A DNA stretch of 64,000 bases from Bacillus thuringiensis. Lineage in GTDB: Bacteria > Bacillota > Bacilli > Bacillales > Bacillaceae_G. A model generated the notes under the pieces. That model saw nothing but the letters and a program-made list of their open reading frames with translations. It was not told the origin of the DNA and made no database searches. Positions 51,086 through 59,706 of the stretch are shown here, in pieces. Within the stretch, counting starts at the first letter, position 1. Each line of letters begins with the position of its first letter. A program made the translations under genes and the position numbers. Location of the stretch: assembly GCF_001182785.1 (NCBI RefSeq), contig NZ_CP012102.1, positions 28,086 through 92,085 of the forward strand. The letters run 5' to 3'.

Positions 51086-52315
51086 CTAGATCGATTGCAT
51101 AATTCGTGCGAGTTCTTTTTCTAAAGCAGCGGGCTCGTTTGCATAATTGTAAATCCCTAAAAACTTCTCTATAGCCTCTGGATGGGAACTGATTAGCTTG
51201 TTGACAGCATCCTGTTGTTCAGATATGCGTTCATTCTTCGAAATTTGGCATCCCATGTGAAACCGAACCATAAACTCATCTTCTATTGCCTTTTGATATT
51301 CTTCAGACATTTGATTTGATTGATCGGATTGTCCCTTATATTTTGATAGAATATTGGATAATATACGTGCTCCACATATAGCATCATGGATACCCTGCGC
51401 CATGCCAGGATCTTTAAAACAAACTGCATCTCCAACCAACGCCCATCCTTTTCCCATTCCTTTATACCAGTAATTATCATATCCGAGAATGCCTTTGACC
51501 GGTTCTACTAGTTCTGCATTTTTCAAGCGCGCCCCAATTGTTGTATTCGGAAAGTTATCTGTAAAGAAATTGCGTAGACAGATTTCCGGATTTAATTTCA
51601 ACCGTTCTATCAATTCCTTATTTTCTAATGGGAAAATGCCGACAATTACATATAAATCATCATTCGTTGGAAAGAGAATGGCTGTGTTATCTTTTATCTT
51701 GTATACTTCAAATTTAGGGACATTATCGTGGCGAAATCCAGAGAAATACCCGAAATAGATGCCGACTGTTGCCGGAATACTTATTTTGAGTTCACTTTTT
51801 ACCAGCTTGCGAATAATAGAGGATCGGCCGTCTGCCCCGACTACCAGGCGAGCTAAAAATTCTTGTTTCTCGTTGTCGCCGTCTAAACCTTTCACGCCTA
51901 TCACTGTTTCGTCATCACGGATGACATCCGTCACACGAAATCCTTCTAAAACAGTTACATTCATTTGGGATTTGGCTTGTTCAAGTAGAATATGATCGAG
52001 ATAAGTTCTTCTAATACAATAACAACTTTCCTCTCCGTAAACCTCAGGGATGAGACCTTCTATCACGGTATCCTCAAATTGAAATTTAATATCCCGTACC
52101 GGCGGTACTTTTGTTTCCAATAACTTGTCCAGGACACCGGTTTCTCGAAGAAGAGCGACAGTATTATTGAAAAAGGTATGGGTTGATAATGTGTCCCTTG
52201 GAAAATTCGCTCGGTCCACTAACAACACATGGAAACCTGCCTTAGCAAGATAAATTGCCAGGGTAGAGCCGGCACATCTAGCACCGGTAATGATGACATC
52301 ATACGTCTTATTCAT
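51086..52315 (-). CDS. FAD-dependent monooxygenase/geranylgeranyl-reductase-like oxidoreductase
   Basis: 409 aa. The Rossmann motif 'DVIITGARCAGSTLAIYLAK' binds FAD, with the basic 'LLVDRANFPRDTLSTH' and the second FAD motif 'WALVGDAVCFKDPGMAQG' (GD box). This is the PHBH/geranylgeranyl reductase/halogenase superfamily. GGAG lies 8 bases before the ATG. Its G+C content is visibly higher than that of the neighbours, and it sits between two Tn3-type elements, so recent transfer is likely. The substrate is unknown; it is not clearly tied to any RiPP locus here. Confidence 0.75.
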   Translation of the reverse strand: MNKTYDVIITGARCAGSTLAIYLAKAGFHVLLVDRANFPRDTLSTHTFFNNTVALLRETGVLDKLLETKVPPVRDIKFQFEDTVIEGLIPEVYGEESCYCIRRTYLDHILLEQAKSQMNVTVLEGFRVTDVIRDDETVIGVKGLDGDNEKQEFLARLVVGADGRSSIIRKLVKSELKISIPATVGIYFGYFSGFRHDNVPKFEVYKIKDNTAILFPTNDDLYVIVGIFPLENKELIERLKLNPEICLRNFFTDNFPNTTIGARLKNAELVEPVKGILGYDNYWYKGMGKGWALVGDAVCFKDPGMAQGIHDAICGARILSNILSKYKGQSDQSNQMSEEYQKAIEDEFMVRFHMGCQISKNERISEQQDAVNKLISSHPEAIEKFLGIYNYANEPAALEKELARIMQSI

Positions 52316-52817
52316 CGTATCACTCCATTTTCAAGTATAATTATTAGCTTGCTTATCCATTAGCAGAGTTCTAAAGTTAATGCCCCTACGAGTTAAAGTA
52401 ATGGGGAAAATTGATAAGAATGCACTACATACATAAAGTATGGAAGCTAAAACGAAATAAGTACAGCAAATTCTCACCTGCTATACAATTAAAAAGAATT
52501 TGTGGTAAAAATCGGAATGATAATTTAAGTATTAAATAAAGGTCCGTTTACTTGTCTCGTGAAGAGTTAATAGGGGTATCGCCAGCATTTCGGAAAAAAA
52601 ATACGCTAAGCAAAAAATACAATAAGCTGTCCATATGGACAGCTTATTTACATAATTTACGATATAGGAAGTAAATGTGACACCTTTGTTCAAGTATCTA
52701 TCTCTTTAAAATAAAGGGATATTTTTTGTACGTGTTTTTAATCACAAAAAATATTTTGTCAAAAATACTTTACTAATTGTAAGAAATAAATTATAATCAT
52801 TTCAAGAGGTGGTACTA

Positions 52818-53018
52818 TTGTTACATAATAAAATTGTAGTTTGTCGAGCAGAAAGAGGATGGTCTCAAGAGGAACTGGCAAAAAGAGTGGGTGTTAGTCG
52901 TCAAACTATCGCTACTCTTGAAAAAAATAAATATAATCCCTCTTTAATTCTTGCTTTTAAAATTGCAAATGTATTTGGAAAGTCAATAACTGACGTATTT
53001 GATTATCAGGAGGAGTGA
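52818..53018 (+). CDS. CylR2-like XRE regulator in Tn3-type cassette
   Basis: 66 aa from TTG at 52818, with AGAGGTGG 6 bases upstream; a GTG at 52809 overlaps that site. The HTH ('RGWSQEELAKRVGVSRQ', 'TIATLEKNKYNPSLILAF') and the end SITDVFDYQEE are very like CylR2, including identical length and the EKNKYNPSL string. The stop overlaps the ribosome site of the membrane-protein gene. Confidence 0.75.
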   Translation: MLHNKIVVCRAERGWSQEELAKRVGVSRQTIATLEKNKYNPSLILAFKIANVFGKSITDVFDYQEE

Positions 53019-53023
53019 TACAG

Positions 53024-53317
53024 ATGTTGTGGTTAAAATCTTTATCTTTAGTTTTAATATTCATCAGTCAGATGTATGTAATAAAATTTCAATCAAGCGA
53101 TGAAGCAAAAGATGAAAGAGGGAGAGAAATTCAATATAAAACCAATAATATGTTGTACAACATATTATATTTAGGTATCATTGCCATTATTATTTTTCAA
53201 TTGATAGATATTGTTCCTTTAGAATTTATACCTGATTTATTGTTATATTTTGTACTTTTATTAAGTGTGTTAGGTAGTATTTTGATATTTATCAATAGAA
53301 ACAAGGAAAATTACTAA
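53024..53317 (+). CDS. CylR1-like small membrane protein
   Basis: 97 aa from ATG at 53024 (GGAG 8-9 bases upstream). Three hydrophobic segments: 'WLKSLSLVLIFISQMYVI', 'ILYLGIIAIIIFQLIDI' and 'LLLYFVLLLSVLGSILIFI', with a charged loop (DEAKDERGREIQYK). CylR1 (94 aa) is the membrane partner of CylR2. With the preceding gene this is a portable CylR-like pair. It is not adjacent to a lanthipeptide locus. Confidence 0.65.
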   Translation: MLWLKSLSLVLIFISQMYVIKFQSSDEAKDERGREIQYKTNNMLYNILYLGIIAIIIFQLIDIVPLEFIPDLLLYFVLLLSVLGSILIFINRNKENY

Positions 53318-53353
53318 TATAAGTTAGGTTTTTTATTAGACGATTGAACAAAG

Positions 53354-53378
53354 AATCATGTATATCATATACATGATT
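53354..53378. repeat. 25-bp palindrome downstream of the regulator pair
   Basis: AATCATGTATA-tca-TATACATGATT, 37 bases after the stop. May be a weak terminator or a protein site. Confidence 0.45.
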
Positions 53379-53411
53379 GGTTAACATAACGTCTCATTAT
53401 CGGGAGCAATG

Positions 53412-53452
53412 AAAAAGGGGAATCCTTACTCTCAGAAGGAATCCCCTTTTTT
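53412..53452 (+). terminator. Terminator of the regulator pair
   Basis: AAAAAGGGGAATCCTT / AAGGAATCCCCTTTTT stem, 8-base loop, T6. Confidence 0.8.
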
Positions 53453-53627
53453 ATTTTCTATAAAACTATTCATCTTTTTATACATTCCTATTATGGCGCG
53501 GTTTTAGGTTTCTCGTTTATTACTGTATTAGCCGAAAAACTGTATAAAATTTTGTATGTTCTTAGCTTACTTTTTCTAAAAATACTGGCGATACTCCTAT
53601 AAGTATTTGTATGTCGATTTTATAATT

Positions 53628-53969
53628 TTACTTTACATCTATTATATTAGAAAATTGCAGTTTCATCGTATTATAAAAAGCATCCGTACATATAACGGCG
53701 CTATTTGACGGGTCAATATCAACAACAGTCATATAACCTGAGAGTAGATAACCGTCCTCATAATATGTAATCATTATTTCTTCTTCTGATACTAAGGAAC
53801 ATAATAGCATGTTCTCAATCAGTTCTTTTTCTTCAGCGGTTAAGATCGGCCGAGTTACTTTGTTTTTCTCCTTGATGATTTCACGAATACCAACAAACTG
53901 TTCAGGCATTGCTGCGAACGGAGACCATTTGATCATTCCTCTTCCTTTTGGCATATTGACGTTACTCAT
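53628..53969 (-). CDS. YolD-like protein
   Basis: 113 aa; typical YolD-like text 'PKGRGMIKWSPFAAMPEQF' at the N-terminus and 'ITYYEDGYLLSGYMTVVD' later. It overlaps the UvrX gene by 4 bases and is in the same SOS-controlled operon. YolD proteins accompany UvrX/DinB-type polymerases in Bacillus plasmids and prophages and are thought to substitute for UmuD-like accessory function. Confidence 0.8.
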   Translation of the reverse strand: MSNVNMPKGRGMIKWSPFAAMPEQFVGIREIIKEKNKVTRPILTAEEKELIENMLLCSLVSEEEIMITYYEDGYLLSGYMTVVDIDPSNSAVICTDAFYNTMKLQFSNIIDVK

Positions 53970-55231
53970 GCCTTATGCCCCCCTATCAGTGAGTTTCTGT
54001 GTCTAGCTGTAGCGCTATGTGTATAGAAAATCCCACGTAAAATACTGTTCTTCCCAAACCTTGTGCGTATTTCATCCATTACTTTTGTTAGCTTCATTTC
54101 TTGTTCTCGTTGCGTGATATTATCGAAAAGAGAAATTTGTTCCTCCCCTTCCCGAATTAGATTCGTTAGAGAAATGTTTATGCTGCGGATGGGTTCTCCA
54201 GTATATTGTTCATGTAAAAAATATGTACAAATCTTATAAATATCCATTGTTAAGTTAGTAGGACGGCTTAAAGTATGTGTTTTTCTAATCCCATCGTTAT
54301 AACTTTTGCTATAACCAACAGAAAATTGTACGGTTTGAGCAAGTTTATTTTGTCTTCTAAGGCGATAACAGACTTCTTCAATATGTTCCAATAGAACAAT
54401 TGGGAATTCTTCTATTGTATAGTCACGCATTAGAATTTGGCTTTTTCCGATTGAAGTTTTAGCAGGGACGTATTTCTCCGAAATACGGCTGAAGTCGATG
54501 CCATTACTATGTAAGTGCAATTCTTTACCTATCTTGCCGAAACTCTGTTTTAAATATTTAAGAGGGGAATTGGCTAAATCTTCGATTGAATGTATTCCCT
54601 TTCGATTCAACTTTTCTTCCGTTTTGTACGAAATGCCCCAAAATTTATTAAGTGGTCGTATACCCCATAATTTCGTAAGGACATCTTCATACTTCCAAAG
54701 AGCAATCCCGCCTTTGTTCTTCTTTGCTTCAATATCTAAAGCAATCTTATTCATTAGAGGGTTCGGAGCAATTCCGATGGTACATTCAATGCGTGTATGT
54801 TCATATATTTCACGTTTGAATTTCATAGCAAATTCATAGGGATCGTTAGCAAATAAATGAATGCTATCAGTAACGTCCAACAGAAATTCATCTATGGAAT
54901 ATTGGTGGAAATTCTCATAAGGAACGTATTGTAAAGCTAACTTTGTTATGTAATTAGAGCATTTTATGTAAGTATTCATAATCGGATTCACAACAAGAAT
55001 ATCTTTTCTTTGAGGAATCTCGTAGAGCCTTGCCGTCTTCTTTATGCCCAGGGCTTTTAAGGGTGGTGTTGCAGCAAGAACGATTGAACCATTTCTATTT
55101 ACATCGCCGACTACAGCTAACTTTGTATGCATGGGATCAAGTCCCATTTTGATGCAACTCACTGAAGCGTAAAAACTGCGTAAATCAACACATAAGATGA
55201 TTCTATTCGGTAGGATTGAATAGTCATACAC
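53966..55231 (-). CDS. uvrX: Y-family DNA polymerase (UvrX)
   Basis: 421 aa. Palm motifs 'LCVDLRSFYASVSCIK' and 'QYSIDEFLLDVTDS' carry the catalytic acidic residues; the HhH region is 'LRPLNKFWGISYKTEEKL' and 'GIHSIEDLANSPLKYL', and a little-finger domain follows. GTG at 55231 with AAGGGGG 7 bases upstream. It copies damaged DNA in the SOS response. It is intact, unlike the 61-codon stub at 9.66 kb with which it shares the start and the LexA box. Confidence 0.85.
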   Translation of the reverse strand: MYDYSILPNRIILCVDLRSFYASVSCIKMGLDPMHTKLAVVGDVNRNGSIVLAATPPLKALGIKKTARLYEIPQRKDILVVNPIMNTYIKCSNYITKLALQYVPYENFHQYSIDEFLLDVTDSIHLFANDPYEFAMKFKREIYEHTRIECTIGIAPNPLMNKIALDIEAKKNKGGIALWKYEDVLTKLWGIRPLNKFWGISYKTEEKLNRKGIHSIEDLANSPLKYLKQSFGKIGKELHLHSNGIDFSRISEKYVPAKTSIGKSQILMRDYTIEEFPIVLLEHIEEVCYRLRRQNKLAQTVQFSVGYSKSYNDGIRKTHTLSRPTNLTMDIYKICTYFLHEQYTGEPIRSINISLTNLIREGEEQISLFDNITQREQEMKLTKVMDEIRTRFGKNSILRGIFYTHSATARHRNSLIGGHKA

Positions 55232-55255
55232 TGTAATTCCCCCTTAAATATAAAA

Positions 55256-55267
55256 GAACGTTTGTTC
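55256..55267. promoter_or_regulatory. LexA (SOS) box of the uvrX-yolD operon
   Basis: GAAC-GTTT-GTTC, 24 bases upstream of the uvrX start; fits GAAC-N4-GTTC. Confidence 0.8.
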
Positions 55268-55333
55268 TTGTTATAAAGGAACTTAAGTTCCTTTATAAAG
55301 AGAGTTTAATTAAAAAATCACATACAGAAATTA

Positions 55334-55357
55334 AAAAGAACCTGAAGGGTTCTTTTA
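55334..55357. terminator. Bidirectional hairpin
   Basis: AAAGAACC-tgaa-GGGTTCTTTT, between the divergent uvrX operon and the gene at 55371. Confidence 0.55.
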
Positions 55358-55370
55358 TTGATATTTTATT

Positions 55371-55784
55371 TTGTATATTCTATGGTCTTACGCCATCGAG
55401 AGATTAGGCGAAATATCCAAGAATCCAGAGAAAAAATCTACTACTTCAAAAATGTATGAAACTATAGCGCTACAGCAGACGAATCTTCTATATTCGAAGA
55501 CGGAATTAATGAATAAAGATGTTAAAGAGTTTGAGATTAGTGAGTTTCCTGTAAAGTTATATAGTCTTAAAGATCTATTAGATGGTATAGAAGATCTTAA
55601 TATAAAATTCCGGTATAAAGTCATAGTTTATCGCTATCTGAAGCAACAAGGTATTCCAAAGATAAAGGTGAAATCACTTATACGATATAGAAGAGAAGAT
55701 TTAGAAAATACAGCTGTGTTTTCGCTACCATTAGTGGTAGATAAAAAAGAAATACTATTAAGTGTTGAAAAAATTCTAAAGTAG
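55371..55784 (+). CDS. Hypothetical protein, 137 aa
   Basis: The only start for the full frame is TTG at 55371, without a ribosome site; the hairpin just before it also argues that the 5' part may be lost or the start lies further in (ATG at 55452, preceded by no strong site). The C-terminal half (FRYKVIVYRYLKQQGIPKI, 'KSLIRYRREDLENTAVF') looks like a genuine folded helical domain. No family is recognised. Confidence 0.4.
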   Translation: MYILWSYAIERLGEISKNPEKKSTTSKMYETIALQQTNLLYSKTELMNKDVKEFEISEFPVKLYSLKDLLDGIEDLNIKFRYKVIVYRYLKQQGIPKIKVKSLIRYRREDLENTAVFSLPLVVDKKEILLSVEKILK

Positions 55785-55853
55785 AAGATATAATTCACTA
55801 GGTTCTTATTATACGAGAGCTGTTTATATAATAAAGGGGGTACATGGTACATA

Positions 55854-56663
55854 ATGAAAAAAAAGAAAATAAGAAATGAGGAAAGAAAAGGAGGTAAAGT
55901 TCCTAAGATAACTAAACTGGAACGTGTAAAAAATAGTCCATACTATGTTGAATATTGGTTAAATGGAGAGGTTGAATTGAAACCGATTAATGAAACCAAT
56001 TATTATGACGCTTGCGAAAGGGCTTTTGAAATCCTAAAAAACGAGAAGGATTTGAAATTAAAAAAAGATGCGAGTATAAAACTAGTAGACAACAGGAAAA
56101 CATTGGAGTATTCCTTAAAGTGGAAAAAACATCCACCTCTATCGGGTGATGGAGGTTATTTCACGAATTTTGAACTGGGGTCACAAGAGGATAAAAAAGA
56201 GACTGAAGTTAAACCTGAGACTCATTTTATACGTAAATATGGAATACCCTTAACTGTATTTGCATTTGGGATGTTAATGATTTTGATTCCATGGTTTTTA
56301 AATGTAATAGGCTTATCAGAAGAAGAGTTCTTTAAAGAAGAAATGTTGAAAAACAAATATTATTGGTTTGTGGTAGCTCTATTTTATGGGATTGTTTCGT
56401 CTTTTGCTAAGGCAGAAGGGATGAAAAGTGCAAAAAGTAGGGGAAGTATTCTCTATTATAATTTCATACTAGATTCACCAATTTGGTTAGGAGCGATAAT
56501 GACCATGAGTGTTTTTTATGAAACAAATGCATTCGGAGATAAAATTTGTATGAAAATAGGTGCTGGTTTAATTGTATTTATCCTTTTAGTATTTAGACTG
56601 GCGATAAATTATACAACTGAAGTGGACAAGTATTATAAAGATAAATTTAATAAAAAATCTTAA
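55854..56663 (+). CDS. Membrane protein of unknown function, 269 aa
   Basis: A soluble N-terminal part of about 125 aa, basic at first (KKKKIRNEERKGGK) and with 'NSPYYVEYWLNGEVELKPI', followed by four hydrophobic segments ('IPLTVFAFGMLMILIPWFL', 'YYWFVVALFYGIVSS', 'SPIWLGAIMTMSVFY', 'GAGLIVFILLVFRLAI'). GGGGG lies 11-12 bases before the ATG. No family is recognised. Confidence 0.5.
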   Translation: MKKKKIRNEERKGGKVPKITKLERVKNSPYYVEYWLNGEVELKPINETNYYDACERAFEILKNEKDLKLKKDASIKLVDNRKTLEYSLKWKKHPPLSGDGGYFTNFELGSQEDKKETEVKPETHFIRKYGIPLTVFAFGMLMILIPWFLNVIGLSEEEFFKEEMLKNKYYWFVVALFYGIVSSFAKAEGMKSAKSRGSILYYNFILDSPIWLGAIMTMSVFYETNAFGDKICMKIGAGLIVFILLVFRLAINYTTEVDKYYKDKFNKKS

Positions 56664-56667
56664 TGAA

Positions 56668-56703
56668 ATAAAAGGACTCTGGAGTGAAAGGAGTCCTTTT
56701 ATT
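56668..56703 (+). terminator. Terminator of the 269-aa membrane protein gene
   Basis: AAAGGACTC / GAGTCCTTT stem followed by TTATTT. Confidence 0.75.
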
Positions 56704-56885
56704 TGTAATAATAGTGAATAATTTAGATGAACTATATATGTTTATTATAAAAGTAACATATAAAAGGAATTATCATTCTTTATTCTGACAAAATCCAGCA
56801 AAGACCGTACGAGTTTCGTCGATGAATTCTTAAAGGGTTCATCCCTTCTATATTGAAATTCTCTAATAGGAGGTGGCATAGCGCT

Positions 56886-57488
56886 ATGTCAAAAGCAGAG
56901 ATAGTATATACCAGCAATGAGGTCTATAGTCGTTTAGGGATAAGTGGAAGCACTCTGAGAAAGTATTCGGATGTTCTTGAACGTGAAGGATTTGATGTAA
57001 GAAAGAATACTCGAGGAAGAAGGGAATATACTGAGTTTGATGTTGTACTCATTGAACAGTTAGTAGAGTTGAGTAAGCAAGATGGTATGACTTTAGAAAA
57101 AGCTGCGAAAATGATTGCAAAGCAGTTTGGAATTGATAATAAGAAAGAGGAATCCCAGGGGACAGATCTAGTTCCATATCAAATGCAGTATCAATTCCAG
57201 CAACAATATAGCGCTATGATAGAAGAAATTAATAAGGTACAGCAAGCTAACCTATTAGAAATGGAAAAGAGACTCGGTGATCGTATAGATCAAAGAAACA
57301 AATTAATCGAGGAAGATATGAATGATCGTAAGGAACGTGAAAAAAGGATAGAAAAGAGGTTAGAACTAAGGGATGATAATCTTATGAAGATGGTCAGAGA
57401 GATTCAAGATGCAAAACGTACTATTGTATCCGCCCAGGAAGAAATAGCAGCAGCCAAAAAGAAATCCTGGTGGAAGTTTTGGAAATGA
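56886..57488 (+). CDS. MerR-like HTH protein with DUF3967-type coiled coil
   Basis: 200 aa from ATG at 56886 (AGGAGG 11 bases upstream). The N-terminal winged HTH ('[17 protein letters not shown]', '[16 protein letters not shown]', '[18 protein letters not shown]') is MerR/RacA-like. The C-terminal half is a long charged coiled coil ([18 protein letters not shown]) ending with SWWKFWK, an amphipathic tail that may touch the membrane. Proteins of this kind are common on B. cereus plasmids, with suggested roles in copy control or partition. The upstream region includes TAGCGCTA at 56879. A decayed paralogue lies at 5.35-5.89 kb. Confidence 0.7.
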   Translation: MSKAEIVYTSNEVYSRLGISGSTLRKYSDVLEREGFDVRKNTRGRREYTEFDVVLIEQLVELSKQDGMTLEKAAKMIAKQFGIDNKKEESQGTDLVPYQMQYQFQQQYSAMIEEINKVQQANLLEMEKRLGDRIDQRNKLIEEDMNDRKEREKRIEKRLELRDDNLMKMVREIQDAKRTIVSAQEEIAAAKKKSWWKFWK

Positions 57489-57518
57489 GTACATTCATTG
57501 TTGGGTGTACTCATTTTT
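57487..57518 (+). terminator. Terminator of the MerR-like gene
   Basis: GAGTACA / TGTACTC stem, then ATTTTTG. Confidence 0.55.
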
Positions 57519-57602
57519 GTGGAAAATGGGAAAGATAGAGAGTGTTTATTTTTCTTAAGTTGATGGGCATGTGGCGATACTCCAGTTAGAACTCTTTAAA
57601 TG

Positions 57603-57636
57603 AAAAGAAAAAGAGCTGGATTTTCATCACAGCTCA
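57603..57636 (-). terminator. Terminator of the Mrr-like gene
   Basis: GAGCTG / CAGCTC hairpin over the stop codon, followed on the minus strand by TTTTTCTTTTC. Confidence 0.65.
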
Positions 57637-58296
57637 TGTATGGATTGGTTCTGTATGTATACATGTAGGATATTGAGAACAGCCAAAGAACTTATTCCCT
57701 GTTTTATTCGAATTTCTAACGACTAAATGATTTTTACATGCTGGGCATTTCCGTTCTGCAGGTTTTACCCCTTGATATACATCTTTAGCCGAATATTCGG
57801 GATTAATTTTATTAATCAATTTCTGAAGTTCTACACGATCTATTAGTTTTACATTGCATGCCTCCGCTAATTCTTTCGCTTGCCTTGTATAAACGCTGTT
57901 CGTGACAACCCATCCTTCATGCGCTTTGTAATAGGCCTTTGCTGCATATATCTCTTGTACAGCACTGATGCCGACTCTGTTTTTCAACCCGTATCGTTTC
58001 GCTTGGATTACAATACGATTTTTCCCCTTTAATACAAGATCAGCTCCGAAATCATTTGACTGCTTTGTGACCGTTGGAGAATAACCCAACTCTCTAAAGA
58101 GAGCTTTTAGGTACACTTCAAATTGATGTCCGTCCATTTTGTCTATATATCGAATACCAGACTTTTCCATTCGCTTCAGTATTTTTCGCTCCTGGGTCTT
58201 CCAGTACATAAATTTACAAATACCAAAAAGAACATAAAGGATAAAACCACAAATCAAAATCTGTAATATGTTTGACATGTTTGGTAGATTATACAC
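57634..58296 (-). CDS. Membrane-anchored Mrr-like endonuclease with Topo zinc ribbon
   Basis: 220 aa: one membrane helix ('ILQILICGFILYVLFGI'), an Mrr_cat/restriction-endonuclease domain with 'MDGHQFEVYLKALFRELGY' and the catalytic D...QxK in 'NDFGADLVLKGKNRIVIQAK', then a zf-C4 topoisomerase ribbon ('ERKCPACKNHLVVRNS', 'FFGCSQYPTC'). GTG at 58296 with GGAG 7 bases upstream, or ATG at 58278. Likely a DNA-cutting or DNA-binding membrane protein; solitary Mrr-like nucleases can target modified DNA. Nothing like a partner methylase is present. Confidence 0.75.
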   Translation of the reverse strand: MYNLPNMSNILQILICGFILYVLFGICKFMYWKTQERKILKRMEKSGIRYIDKMDGHQFEVYLKALFRELGYSPTVTKQSNDFGADLVLKGKNRIVIQAKRYGLKNRVGISAVQEIYAAKAYYKAHEGWVVTNSVYTRQAKELAEACNVKLIDRVELQKLINKINPEYSAKDVYQGVKPAERKCPACKNHLVVRNSNKTGNKFFGCSQYPTCIHTEPIHT

Positions 58297-58333
58297 TTCT
58301 CTCCACCTCTTTAATTGGTTTCATTTTCTTTGG

Positions 58334-58504
58334 TTAAGCTGTTTGTTTTTGCTGCTGTTCACTCACTTGTTTTTTCCGAACATCATTCCAATCTTTTTCA
58401 TTCATTGGAATATCCTCTTTTAGATCTACAAAGCATTTCATTGTCTGAATGAAGTCTTTCCCAACCTTATCGTTATCAACTACCATTATGATCCACTTTA
58501 GATT
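58334..58504 (-). pseudogene. C-terminal remnant of a Toprim/DUF3991-like protein
   Basis: The minus strand reads KWIIMVVDNDKVGKDFI then 'VDLKEDIPMNEKDWNDVRK' and a Gln-rich end. VVDND.GK.F plus P...KDWND is the end of the Toprim part of plasmid primase/DUF3991 proteins. The rest of the gene is missing. Confidence 0.55.
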
Positions 58505-58520
58505 CTGCTTTTACATCTAT

Positions 58521-58586
58521 TTAAAATCCTATACTAGTAGAAAGAATGACTCCAGTTGCTAATGCACCCCCAATTATCTTTTTCAT
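58521..58586 (-). pseudogene. Signal-peptide remnant of an exported protein
   Basis: ATG reads MKKIIGGALATGVILSTS IGF and stops; past the stop the same frame continues IDVKAES, a typical signal peptidase site. It is most likely the broken start of a secreted protein. A free 21-aa peptide is less likely. Confidence 0.4.
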
Positions 58587-58761
58587 AATAAATACATATA
58601 TCCCTTTTTTATGAATTTATATTAATTATAGCATTCCATATTAAAAATCCCGATAAAAATAAACATACAGTTTCAACGAATTGAACCAAACGTTTTAATT
58701 TTTTAAGATATTTTTGGTATAATTTATCAAAAATAGATAATTATTAATGCTTCGCCCCTAA

Positions 58762-59040
58762 TTTGGTATCGAAGCGAAAATATTTCATGCTGATGCTTTA
58801 GAAGAAACAAATTGTAATTTTTGTGGAGGGAGTCTTGTTGATGAAGATACTGAATTTCCTAAACTTTGTACTATAAAAGAGGATTGTCTTGAATTTCATA
58901 AAATAATAAGTAATATATTTATCGAACATGTAGAGCAAGCAGTAATCGTATTAAAAATATATCATCCCTTAGATTTATACCTTCTCTTAAAAGAAGTTAG
59001 AAGTATGCGGAGTGATAGTATTATGGAATACGAGTGTTGA
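58762..59040 (+). pseudogene. N-terminally truncated zinc-motif gene
   Basis: The frame is open from the stop at 58759-58761 to 59040 without a usable start codon. It reads ADALEETNCNFCGGSLVD... and 'AVIVLKIYHPLDLYLLLKE', ending MEYEC. A CxxC suggests a zinc ribbon. Its stop overlaps the start of the next gene, so it was once translationally coupled to it. Confidence 0.45.
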
Positions 59041-59528
59041 ACAACGCCTCTGAAGTCGATGATGAATGCAAAGACCTTGCTCAAGACCAAGCGAAAGATT
59101 ATGAATACTGGACACGTCGTGAATTTGTAATTGAAAACATTCTCCTAGAAAGGCAGGGTTATTTTTCTGAAAAGAACACTGATAAAGTATTAGAGTTTAT
59201 GACTAATCAAATTACAAAATTAATAAAAAAAATAAAATTTCCTCAAATTAAACAGGCTGTTAAATGGATCAATTCCTTTTCTTATCATAAAAGGAGGGTT
59301 GTTTTAATGAAGCAAGGCTATGTCATTGAGATTGAATCTGGTTACTATGGTAAAGATGGTCCCACTAACCTTTCAAACGCTGAATTCTTTGACAACGAAG
59401 AGGATATAAACTTTTATATAGATATACTTAACCAAATGGGAATTGAAATCATAGACGTTTCCCATGCAATGCTTAAAAAGGAACATTTGAACAGGAGGGT
59501 GAAAAATGTCCGATTTGGAACTAGTTAA
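59034..59528 (+). CDS. Hypothetical protein, 164 aa
   Basis: GTG at 59034 overlaps the preceding truncated frame. The first half is helical and charged ('DLAQDQAKDYEYWTRRE'). The second, after a ribosome-site-like AAAGGAGG and an internal ATG at 59308, reads MKQGYVIEIESGYYGKDG... with an acidic stretch (AEFFDNEEDINFYIDIL). It may really be two genes, the second starting at 59308. No family is recognised. Confidence 0.45.
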   Translation: MLNNASEVDDECKDLAQDQAKDYEYWTRREFVIENILLERQGYFSEKNTDKVLEFMTNQITKLIKKIKFPQIKQAVKWINSFSYHKRRVVLMKQGYVIEIESGYYGKDGPTNLSNAEFFDNEEDINFYIDILNQMGIEIIDVSHAMLKKEHLNRRVKNVRFGTS

Positions 59529-59622
59529 TATACTTATTTCATTATCAGGTATATTAGGATTTGGTCTACTCATGAGCCATATCGTGACCACAATAAAAAA
59601 GAGCATCAATACTAATACTTAG
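59506..59622 (+). CDS. Small membrane peptide, 38 aa
   Basis: ATG at 59506 has a strong AGGAGG site and overlaps the previous gene. A single hydrophobic helix ('VNILISLSGILGFGLLM') with a lysine-containing tail. Unknown function; too short for most gene finders. Confidence 0.5.
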   Translation: MSDLELVNILISLSGILGFGLLMSHIVTTIKKSINTNT

Positions 59623-59706
59623 TTACTTCCACAGTAACTGAAACAAAAAATATTTTCAGAAATATCTAATTGTAATAAAATAGATTTGAAAGGGGTTTAC
59701 CAAATT

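Larger units (their letters stand above)
52573..53597. mobile_element. Tn3-type mobile cassette carrying a regulator pair (1025 bp)
   Basis: Left end GGGGTATCGCCAGCATTT...TACGCTAAGC is close to the Tn4430 terminal repeat. The right end, read inward from 53597, is GGAGTATCGCCAGTATTT...TAAGCTAAG. No transposase or resolvase lies inside; the only genes are the two CylR-like ones and a terminator. Flanking 5-mers (taata, tataa) are similar but not identical. It should be mobilisable by a Tn4430-type transposase in trans. Confidence 0.65.

Noticed and set aside
51489..51995. Two plus-strand open frames of 78-89 aa opposite the oxidoreductase
   Set aside because: They are shadows of the G+C-richer gene on the other strand.
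59034..59528. Splitting the 164-aa frame into two genes at the internal ATG 59308
   Set aside because: The internal ribosome site is good but the frame is continuous; the point is noted in the feature rather than split.
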